A stretch of 64,000 nt of DNA from Sulfurimicrobium sp963741495 (GTDB taxonomy: Bacteria > Pseudomonadota > Gammaproteobacteria > Burkholderiales > Sulfuricellaceae): positions 1-64,000 of the forward strand of contig CAVUID010000013.1 of assembly GCA_963741495.1 (NCBI GenBank), in the 5' to 3' direction. Every line of letters begins with the position of its first letter. Position 1 is the first letter of the stretch. A program made the translations under genes and the position numbers. This document shows, piece by piece, positions 57,661-64,000 of this stretch. The notes beneath the pieces were generated by a model, which worked only from the letters and a program-made list of their open reading frames with translations, did not search any database and was not told the origin of the DNA.

Positions 57661-60534
57661 ATGAACGCTCAAATACAGTTCGAGAATCACGACAAGCAGG
57701 AAATAAAATATACCACCTGCTACATGTGCGCCTGCCGCTGCGGCATCAAGGTCACGCTGGAAGAAAACAAGGTGCGCTTCATCCAGGGCAACCGCAACCA
57801 CCCAACCAATCAGGGCGTGCTATGCGCCAAGGGTTCGGCCGGCATCATGAAACAGTACTCTGCTGCCAAGCTCAAGAAGCCATTGATCCGCAAAGCCGGC
57901 TCGCCACGTGGCTCGGGTGAATTCGAGGAAATTGAGTGGGAACAGGCGCTGGGTCTGCTCTCTTTCCGGCTAAAAAGGATTCGCGAAACCGATCCCACCA
58001 AGCTGGCCTTCTTCACTGGCCGCGACCAGATGCAAGCCCTTACCGGCCTGTGGGCACAGCAGTTCGGCACCCCCAACTGGGCGGCTCACGGTGGCTTCTG
58101 CTCGGTCAACATGGCAGTGGCCGGCCTGTATTCAATCGGCTTTTCCTTCTGGGAATTCGGCGCCCCGGACTGGGATTACGCCAAGTATTTCATCATGTGG
58201 GGCGTGGCGGAAGACCACTCCTCCAACCCGATCAAGATCGGCCTGGAAAAACTCAAGCGTCACGGCGGCAAGTTCGTTTCGGTCAATCCGGTGCGCACCG
58301 GCTACTCCGCCATTGCCGACGAATGGGTCCCGATCAAACCGGGTACCGACGGCCTCCTCGCCATGTCTATCGTGCATGTCCTGCTGTCGCGCGAACTGTT
58401 CGATTACGAATTCCTGATCCGCTACACCAATTCGCCCTGGCTGGTAGTGCAGACGCCGGGCAAACCCGGCGACGGCCTGTTCCTGCGCGACGCAGACAAC
58501 AACCCGCTGGTATGGGACCTGGAAAAACAGGCTTTCGTCAGCGGCGCTGATGCAGATGTTGCTCCGGCGCTCTTTGGTGAATTCACCGCGCCCGATGGCC
58601 GCCAGGTCAAGACCGTCATGACGGTGACTGCGGAGCGCTATCTCGACGAGCGCTATTCACCGGCCAACGTGGCTCGGGAGTGCGGCCTGCCGGCCGAGTC
58701 CATCGAGCGCATGGCGCTGGAAATGGCCCATGTTGCATTCAAGGAGACGGTGGAACTGGACATCGAGTGGACCGACATCTACGGCCGCAAGCACGATAAG
58801 GTCGTCGGTCGCCCGGTGGCAATGTATGCCATGCGCGGGATTGCCGCGCACTCCAATGGCTTCCACACCTGCCGTGCAATCCACATGATCCAGATCCTGC
58901 TGGGGGCGCTCGACGGCCCCGGCAACTTCCGCGCCCGGGCGCCTTACCCGAAACCCATTCCGCCCCATCAGCTGCCGGAAAACAATCTCGACCTGATCCA
59001 CGCGCCGCAGACCGCGCTATCGCGTCCACCGCTGGGTTTCCCCACCCGTCCGGAAGACCTGGTCATCGACGGCGAAGGCAATCCGGTGCGCATAGACAAG
59101 GCCTATTCCTGGGAAAGCCCGATGTCGAGCCACGGCCTGATGCACATGGTGATCACCAACGCCACCAACCATGATCCCTACGCGCTGGATACGCTGATCC
59201 TGTTCATGTCCAACATGGCGTGGAACTCGACCATGAACACCAAAAACGTGCAGCAGATGCTGACCGAACTGGATCCGGAAGAGCCGGGCATGATGTACAA
59301 GATCCCGTTTCTGGTGGTATCGGATGCCTTCCACTCGGAAATGGTCAACTTCGCCGATCTGGTGCTGCCGGATACCACATACCTGGAGCGCTTCGACACG
59401 ATCTCCCTGCTCGACCGCCCGATTTCAGAACCGGATGCGGCGGCCGATGCGATTCGCCACCCGCTGGTCGAAACCGGACGCGATGTGCGGCCCTGGCAGG
59501 AAGTGCTGGTGGAACTGGCCTCGCGCCTGAAATTCCCGGCTTTCACCAACAAGGATGGCACGCGCAAGTTCAGCGGCTACAAGGACTTCATCGTCAATTA
59601 CGAGCGCTCCCCCGGCATCGGTTTCCTCGCTGGCTGGCGCGGCAAGGATGGCGACAAGTCGCTTAAGGGTGAGCCCAACCCGAACCAGTGGGAAAAATAC
59701 ATCGAGAACCAGTCGTTTTTTGCCCACCACTGGCCCGACAACATGAAATACATGCGCTACGCCAACAAGGATTACCTTGAAGTAGCTGCAGACGTGGGCT
59801 TCATCGGCAAGGCAGAGCCCATCGTGATGCAGCTTTACTCCGAGCCGATGCAGAAATTTCGCCTCGCCGGTCAGGGCCTGTACGACGGCCCGCAGCCGCG
59901 TAACCAGACCGACCGCGAGCGCCTGGCAAAATACTTCGACCCCTTGCCGATGTGGTACGAGCCGCTGGAGAGTCAGCGCACCGACAAGGAAGAGTACCCC
60001 TTCCATGCCATCACCCAGCGTCCGATGTTCATGTACCACTCCTGGGATTCTCAGAATGTGTGGCTGCGCCAGATTCAGGCGCAGAACTACATGTTCATGA
60101 ACGCCGGGCAGGCAAAGCGCCTGGGATTGAAAGATTTCGACTGGATCTGGGTGGAGTCGCACAATGGCAAGATCCGCTGCCAGATGAAAACCATGGAGGG
60201 TTGCCAGGAAGACACCATCTGGACCTGGAACGCCATCGGCAAGCAGGGCGGCGCCTGGGGTCTGAAACCCGACGCATCGGAAGCCACAAAAGGATTCCTG
60301 CTTAACCACCTCATTTCTGAACTGCTGCCGCCCAAGCAGGGCGAGCGCCGGCTTACCAACTCCGACCCGGTCACCGGCCAGGCAGCGTGGTTCGATCTGC
60401 GCGTCAAGCTGTGGAAAGCGGCGCCGGGCGAGGAAGGCAGCTGGCCGGAATTTCCGGCGCTCAAGCCGTTGCCGCAAGATGATGGCAAGCGTCCGGACAT
60501 CCTGCGTTATGACGCAAAAACCGACCGCAAATAG
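57661..60534 (+). CDS. soeA: SoeA, molybdopterin subunit of cytoplasmic sulfite dehydrogenase
   Basis: 957 residues of the molybdopterin oxidoreductase (DMSO reductase) superfamily. The [4Fe-4S] cysteines are C20, C23, C27 and C55 (CYMCACRCG...LCAKG). No twin-arginine signal is present, so the enzyme should stay in the cytoplasm, as SoeA does. It is followed by a four-cluster ferredoxin subunit and a membrane subunit, and by rhd-tusA-dsrE2. Role: oxidation of sulfite to sulfate. A polysulfide or thiosulfate reductase reading is possible but less likely given this order. Confidence 0.88.
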   Translation: MNAQIQFENHDKQEIKYTTCYMCACRCGIKVTLEENKVRFIQGNRNHPTNQGVLCAKGSAGIMKQYSAAKLKKPLIRKAGSPRGSGEFEEIEWEQALGLLSFRLKRIRETDPTKLAFFTGRDQMQALTGLWAQQFGTPNWAAHGGFCSVNMAVAGLYSIGFSFWEFGAPDWDYAKYFIMWGVAEDHSSNPIKIGLEKLKRHGGKFVSVNPVRTGYSAIADEWVPIKPGTDGLLAMSIVHVLLSRELFDYEFLIRYTNSPWLVVQTPGKPGDGLFLRDADNNPLVWDLEKQAFVSGADADVAPALFGEFTAPDGRQVKTVMTVTAERYLDERYSPANVARECGLPAESIERMALEMAHVAFKETVELDIEWTDIYGRKHDKVVGRPVAMYAMRGIAAHSNGFHTCRAIHMIQILLGALDGPGNFRARAPYPKPIPPHQLPENNLDLIHAPQTALSRPPLGFPTRPEDLVIDGEGNPVRIDKAYSWESPMSSHGLMHMVITNATNHDPYALDTLILFMSNMAWNSTMNTKNVQQMLTELDPEEPGMMYKIPFLVVSDAFHSEMVNFADLVLPDTTYLERFDTISLLDRPISEPDAAADAIRHPLVETGRDVRPWQEVLVELASRLKFPAFTNKDGTRKFSGYKDFIVNYERSPGIGFLAGWRGKDGDKSLKGEPNPNQWEKYIENQSFFAHHWPDNMKYMRYANKDYLEVAADVGFIGKAEPIVMQLYSEPMQKFRLAGQGLYDGPQPRNQTDRERLAKYFDPLPMWYEPLESQRTDKEEYPFHAITQRPMFMYHSWDSQNVWLRQIQAQNYMFMNAGQAKRLGLKDFDWIWVESHNGKIRCQMKTMEGCQEDTIWTWNAIGKQGGAWGLKPDASEATKGFLLNHLISELLPPKQGERRLTNSDPVTGQAAWFDLRVKLWKAAPGEEGSWPEFPALKPLPQDDGKRPDILRYDAKTDRK

Positions 60535-60559
60535 CCCTGGCGCAAAAGGATAAATATCA

Positions 60560-61255
60560 ATGAGATTAGGCTTAGTAATTGATCTTGACGTTTGCGTCGG
60601 CTGCCACGCCTGTGCCATCGCCTGCAAACAGTGGAACGCGTCCGGCATGACCGGCGCACTGACCGACTACGAACCCTACGGCGCAGAACCGTCCGGGGTG
60701 TGGTTTAACCGGATTCGCAGCTACGAAGTGGGCGAATATCCGGTCAGCAAGACCATCAACTTCCCCATGTCGTGCATGCATTGCGAGGACGCCGCCTGCG
60801 TCACGGTTTGCCCAACCGGCGCTTCGTATAAACGGGCGGAAGACGGCATTGTGCTGGTAGATCAGGACAAGTGCATGGGCTGCAATTTCTGCTCCTGGGC
60901 CTGCCCGTATGGCGCACGTGAACTGGATCGCGCCACCGGCACAATGAAGAAATGCACCCTGTGCGCAGACCGTATCTACGACCAGAATCTGGCCGTGGAA
61001 GACCGCCAGCCTGCCTGCGTGCTGACCTGCCCGGCCCATGCCCGCATGTTCGGTGATTTTGACGACCCCGATTCAGCAGTCAGCCGCACGGTGCGCGAAC
61101 GCAGCGGTTACCAGTTAATGCCCGAACTCGGCTATAACCCGACCAACCACTACCTGCCGCCACGCAAGGCCAAGCCGATCCCGATTGAAAATCTGGGCAA
61201 GCCCGGTTTCAAGGAAAAGTTGAAGACATTCGTTAATAAGGTCGTGAAGAGGTAA
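60560..61255 (+). CDS. soeB: SoeB, iron-sulfur electron-transfer subunit
   Basis: 231 residues with four cysteine clusters: CVGCHACAIACK, CMHCEDAACVTVCP, CMGCNFCSWACPYG and CTLCADRI...CVLTCP. These hold [4Fe-4S] clusters that move electrons from SoeA to SoeC. It follows soeA by 25 bases. Family length is normal. Confidence 0.93.
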   Translation: MRLGLVIDLDVCVGCHACAIACKQWNASGMTGALTDYEPYGAEPSGVWFNRIRSYEVGEYPVSKTINFPMSCMHCEDAACVTVCPTGASYKRAEDGIVLVDQDKCMGCNFCSWACPYGARELDRATGTMKKCTLCADRIYDQNLAVEDRQPACVLTCPAHARMFGDFDDPDSAVSRTVRERSGYQLMPELGYNPTNHYLPPRKAKPIPIENLGKPGFKEKLKTFVNKVVKR

Positions 61256-61258
61256 AGC

Positions 61259-61303
61259 GTAAAAGTGAAATGTATGTAGCAGCATACGGTATTCACTTTT
61301 TAC
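61259..61303. repeat. Long hairpin and TTCAC repeats between soeB and soeC
   Basis: Outer arms GTAAAAGTGAA (61259-61269) and TTCACTTTTTAC (61292-61303) pair with one bulge, and inner arms GTATG / CATAC pair at 61272-61287. After it come TTTCAC, ATTCAC, TTTCAC, TTCAC units up to 61331. It lies within the soeABC transcript. Confidence 0.75.
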
Positions 61304-61343
61304 CTTTCACAATTCACCTTTCACGCTTCACGGAGTTTTAAAA

Positions 61344-62270
61344 ATGCATCCAGCATTCAGCGTTATTTTCTTTACCGTCAGCTCTGGCGCCGGCCTTGGG
61401 CTTTTTGCCCTGCTCGTACTGGCCGACCTGTTCAAATTGGGCGGCGGCCTGGGAACCCAGGCTCTTCTCATGCCCGGCATTCTGGCCATTTTCCTGGTGG
61501 GAGCCGGCTTTCTGTCATCCGTGTTCCATCTCGCGAATCCAAAGAACTCCTGGCGTGCCGTGATGCGCTTCCGCACTTCCTGGCTGTCACGCGAAGGCGT
61601 ATTCGGCCTGTTGTTTTTTCCCTTTGCCGCTCTTTATCTTGGCCTCGCCTGGCTGGCACCGGAAAGCTGGCTACCGGTGCGTTTTGTGTTCGGCATCATT
61701 ACACTGCTGCTATCGTGGGCCGCCATCTTCAGTACCGGCATGATTTACGCCTGCCTGAAAACCATCCGGCAATGGAATACACCCCTGACCCCTGCCAACT
61801 ATCTGGCGCTGGGACATTTCTCCGGTGCCCTGCTGCTGCTCGCCTTCCTCCCGCAGGAGAACCAGGGCCTGTTCGTTTTTCTGGCAATCGCCTTGCTGGC
61901 GGTCGCGGCCTTCCTCAAGGCAATCTATTATTTCTGGATCGTTGCCCCGCATATTTCGTCCACCATCAATACGGCCACCGGTTTTAACCGCTCCAAGGTC
62001 AAGCTGCTTGATCAGGGGCATACCCATGGCACTTTCCTGACCCAGGAATTCGGTTTCCAGGTAGCGCGAAAATACCGCCTGATCCTCAAGGCTGTCGTTT
62101 TCACGATTGCATTTATTTACCCCCTGATTGTCCTGATCGGCACACCCACTCAGGGAGAGATGGTGATGGCAGCAATCTGCGCCATGCTCGGACTGGTGGT
62201 TGAACGCTGGCTGTTTTTTGCGGAAGCGCGCCATGTGGTCAATCTGTATCACGGCGCACAGCGTTGCTAA
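61344..62270 (+). CDS. soeC: SoeC, DmsC/NrfD-like membrane subunit
   Basis: 308 residues with about eight membrane helices (for example VIFFTVSSGAGLGLFALLVLADLF, VFGLLFFPFAALYLGLAWL, LLLAFLPQENQGLFVFLAIALLAVA). DmsC-type subunits pass electrons to quinone. It completes soeABC and is linked to soeB across a hairpin. The AGG upstream gives a weak Shine-Dalgarno (CACGGAG). Confidence 0.92.
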   Translation: MHPAFSVIFFTVSSGAGLGLFALLVLADLFKLGGGLGTQALLMPGILAIFLVGAGFLSSVFHLANPKNSWRAVMRFRTSWLSREGVFGLLFFPFAALYLGLAWLAPESWLPVRFVFGIITLLLSWAAIFSTGMIYACLKTIRQWNTPLTPANYLALGHFSGALLLLAFLPQENQGLFVFLAIALLAVAAFLKAIYYFWIVAPHISSTINTATGFNRSKVKLLDQGHTHGTFLTQEFGFQVARKYRLILKAVVFTIAFIYPLIVLIGTPTQGEMVMAAICAMLGLVVERWLFFAEARHVVNLYHGAQRC

Positions 62271-62302
62271 ACAGCGCAATACGCCTCCGTTTTTAGAGCA
62301 GG

Positions 62303-62330
62303 TTGCAATAAAACAGAAATTTGTTATATT
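62303..62330 (+). promoter_or_regulatory. Predicted promoter for the rhodanese gene
   Basis: TTGCAA (62303-62308), 16-base spacer, TATATT (62325-62330). The 11-mer GGTTGCAATAA starting at 62301 recurs at 62732, before tusA. Confidence 0.6.
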
Positions 62331-62373
62331 AGTGGTTTCTAAAGTTCACCTGATTTAACGTTAAGGAGAAATC

Positions 62374-62697
62374 ATGTTCGGCATTCCGGAAATCGACATT
62401 GGCGGTCTGGAAAAACTGAAGGCGGAAGGCAAGATCAAGCTGATCGACGTCCGCTCTGAAGGCGAGGTAGCGCGCGGCTACATTGAAGGCGCCGAGCATA
62501 TTCCAATGCACCTGATCCCGCTCAAAGCGGGTGAGTTTTGTGCGCAAACACCGACGGTATTTTATTGCCAGAGCGGCGCTCGCTCGGGTCAGGTGACGGC
62601 CTTCATGTCGCAGCAGGGCTTTAGCAACGTAATGAACCTGCAAGGCGGCATCATGGCCTGGATGCGCTCCGGCCAGATGCTGTCCAGTCCAGCCTGA
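62374..62697 (+). CDS. Rhodanese-like sulfurtransferase
   Basis: 107 residues, single rhodanese domain: LIDVRSEGEVARGYIEGAEHIPMHLIP and active-site Cys65 in YCQSGARSGQ. It moves sulfane sulfur, and by position feeds TusA. AAGGAG precedes the ATG. It lies between soeC and tusA, with its own predicted promoter. Confidence 0.93.
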   Translation: MFGIPEIDIGGLEKLKAEGKIKLIDVRSEGEVARGYIEGAEHIPMHLIPLKAGEFCAQTPTVFYCQSGARSGQVTAFMSQQGFSNVMNLQGGIMAWMRSGQMLSSPA

Positions 62698-62803
62698 CGG
62701 ACTGGCGGTACGTATTTCGCGCTAAATTTTAGGTTGCAATAATCTTACAAACTCTAAATAATCTTTTTTCGTTGGCAACAATTAACCCGCTTAGGAGACT
62801 TAC

Positions 62804-63031
62804 ATGAATGCTGATAAAGAACTGGACGCCCGTGGCCTGAACTGCCCTCTGCCGATTCTGCGCGCCAAGAAGGCCCTCGCCGAAATCGGTTCTGGCCAGG
62901 TACTGAAAATCCTGTCCACTGACCCCGGTTCCGTCAAGGACTTCCAGGCATTTGCCAAGCAAACCGGCAATGAATTGATGTCCTCCACGGAAGCTGGCGG
63001 CGAATACACCTTCTTCATGAAGAAAAAATAA
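62804..63031 (+). CDS. tusA: TusA sulfur-carrier protein
   Basis: 75 residues with the family CPxP motif, Cys14 (LDARGLNCPLPILRAKKAL). TusA carries persulfide sulfur in the cytoplasm. It is between the rhodanese and dsrE2 genes, the arrangement used by sulfur oxidisers. The Shine-Dalgarno TTAGGAG precedes it. Confidence 0.94.
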   Translation: MNADKELDARGLNCPLPILRAKKALAEIGSGQVLKILSTDPGSVKDFQAFAKQTGNELMSSTEAGGEYTFFMKKK

Positions 63032-63099
63032 AATCTGTTCAGAAACAGACATCCGCTAACACTCATAAAACATAACGGCAACGAGGGGGTTTAGAAACA

Positions 63100-63612
63100 A
63101 TGGATGATCAAAAGAAACTAACGATTATCGCCACCAAGGGGACGCTGGACTGGGCCTATCCGCCCTTCATTCTGGCATCCACCGCTGCGGCACTGGGCTA
63201 CGAATCAACGATTTTCTTCACTTTTTATGGCCTGCAGTGCCTGCGCAAGGATTTATCCTGCCTCAAGATCAGTCCCCTGGGCAACCCTGGCATGCCCATG
63301 AAAATGCCGTTCGGACCAAAATGGTTCAAGGATATCAACTGGAACATTCCGAACATTATTCAGGCATCCATCCCCTGGTATGAAGACGTTGCCACTGCAT
63401 TGATGAAAAAAACCATCGCCAACAACGGCGTGGCCACCATCGCAGAATTGCGTGAGCTGTGCCAGGAAGCGGAAGTCAAGTTTCTGGCCTGCCAGATGAC
63501 AGTTGAGCTGTTCGGCTTCGAGCATAGCGACTTCATTGACGGCATTGAATATGTCGGCGCAGCCACCTACTTCGAGTATGGCGGCGAGGCAGACATCAGC
63601 CTGTTCATTTAA
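63100..63612 (+). CDS. dsrE2: DsrE2-type sulfur carrier
   Basis: 170 residues of the DsrE/F-like family. An N-terminal hydrophobic stretch (PPFILASTAAALGYESTIFFTFYG) may anchor it at the membrane. Cysteines are at 47, 54, 121 and 131; C121 and C131 lie in ELCQEAEVKFLACQ, where the family's sulfur-binding thiols lie. It passes sulfur with TusA and rhodanese. A strong terminator follows. Confidence 0.9.
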   Translation: MDDQKKLTIIATKGTLDWAYPPFILASTAAALGYESTIFFTFYGLQCLRKDLSCLKISPLGNPGMPMKMPFGPKWFKDINWNIPNIIQASIPWYEDVATALMKKTIANNGVATIAELRELCQEAEVKFLACQMTVELFGFEHSDFIDGIEYVGAATYFEYGGEADISLFI

Positions 63613-63630
63613 AGAACCGGTTGACCCCGA

Positions 63631-63658
63631 AAAACCGGCCTTGCGCCGGTTTTTTTTC
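63631..63658 (+). terminator. Intrinsic terminator after dsrE2
   Basis: Hairpin ACCGGC...GCCGGT followed by eight T bases. It closes the soeABC-rhd-tusA-dsrE2 unit. Confidence 0.93.
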
Positions 63659-63782
63659 GTCCATGACTTCGATCTTTCTCTCCGCATGTTTCCGCTTAAG
63701 AGTGACGCATTCCATGCCCGCTACATGGCATACTTACTCCTCAAGTTTGCTGCAACACCTCCAGAGACACCGAACAGGAACC

Positions 63783-64000
63783 ATGATGAAAAATTCCGCC
63801 CATCTCCGCCATGTATTTGCGGCCTGCCTGTGCGCCACGCTCGTTTTACCGGCCTGCGCAAAAAAGCCTGAAGAGAAGAAATCCGGTCCGCCGCCCGCCA
63901 TCATCACCACCACCCAGGCAGTCGCACGCGACGTCCCTGTGCTGGAACACTCGACTGGAGAAGCAGAAAGTGCCACTGCGCCCAAAATCGGGGCTGAGGT
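63783..64000 (+). CDS. RND-type efflux periplasmic adaptor, partial
   Basis: It begins MMKNSAHLRHVFAACLCATL, with a lipoprotein signal whose lipobox LPAC puts the lipidated Cys at about residue 25. A proline-rich region (SGPPPAIITTTQ) and the adaptor start VARDVPVLEHSTGEAES follow, typical of membrane-fusion proteins. It would link an inner-membrane pump to an outer-membrane channel. The gene continues past 64000. Confidence 0.8.
   Translation, partial: MMKNSAHLRHVFAACLCATLVLPACAKKPEEKKSGPPPAIITTTQAVARDVPVLEHSTGEAESATAPKIGAE

Noticed and set aside
57582..57920. 112-residue frame before soeA
   Set aside because: It overlaps the start of soeA in another frame, and nothing in it is recognisable.
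59425..60648. 407-residue open frame opposite soeA
   Set aside because: It is antisense to conserved SoeA sequence with no recognisable motif or promoter.

Overview
The window reads as ordinary chromosome of a chemolithoautotrophic, sulfur-oxidising betaproteobacterium. The markers are form II RuBisCO (cbbM) with its CbbR regulator and CbbQ/CbbO activase, a cytoplasmic sulfite dehydrogenase (soeABC) followed by rhd-tusA-dsrE2 sulfur-carrier genes, and a Rieske/cytochrome bc1 operon. Conserved betaproteobacterial blocks (mlaFED, miaB-phoH-ybeY-corC, sspAB downstream of petABC, rpsP-rimM-trmD-rplS, pilBCD-coaE) agree with this. A Sulfuricella/Gallionella-like member of the Nitrosomonadales would fit, but the species cannot be fixed from sequence reading alone.

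Layout. 1-3.4 kb: mlaFED lipid transport and a broken tolC-like gene (minus). 3.5-6.4 kb: LLM flavoprotein, thiS-thiG, trmB (plus). 6.4-10.0 kb: miaB-phoH-ybeY-corC (minus). 10.0-16.0 kb: a complete rRNA operon on the minus strand (three tandem promoters, boxA, 16S, tRNA-Ile, tRNA-Ala, 23S, two tandem 5S genes, terminator). 16.1-23.4 kb: tyrS, an M23 peptidase, anmK, erpA, bactofilin, a DUF6776-like protein, argC, rplM-rpsI. 23.6-26.9 kb: OsmC-like protein, DUF4124-like protein, ntrBC. 26.9-32.6 kb: cbbR divergent from cbbM-cbbQ-cbbO. 32.6-35.5 kb: YhcH-like protein, AlkD-like protein, purC, purE, tRNA-Thr. 35.6-39.3 kb: sspAB and petABC (minus). 39.4-42.3 kb: tatD-CDF transporter-tcdA-mobA, joined by four-base overlaps. 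42.4-47.8 kb: a degenerate S24-type protein, xerD, ogt, rplS-trmD-rimM-rpsP, ffh. 48.0-54.7 kb: ypjD-like gene, corB-like gene, pilB-pilC-pilD, coaE. 54.7-57.3 kb: M48 peptidase, moaC, two small unknown genes. 57.7-63.7 kb: soeABC, rhd, tusA, dsrE2. The window ends in an RND adaptor lipoprotein.

How the genes work together: TusA, DsrE2 and the rhodanese can pass sulfane sulfur in the cytoplasm, SoeABC oxidises the resulting sulfite and sends electrons to the quinone pool, bc1 (petABC) links that pool to cytochrome c, and CbbM with CbbQO fixes CO2 under CbbR control. moaC and mobA belong to the molybdenum-cofactor pathway that SoeA depends on.

Data quality: at least eight genes, including the normally essential ffh and trmD, are interrupted by one-base shifts, most of them at short homopolymers, and a pilC stop codon also seems to be lost this way. 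tolC and ypjD carry many shifts. The simplest reading is that this assembly contains residual indel errors, so broken genes here should not be taken as biological pseudogenes without read-level checking.
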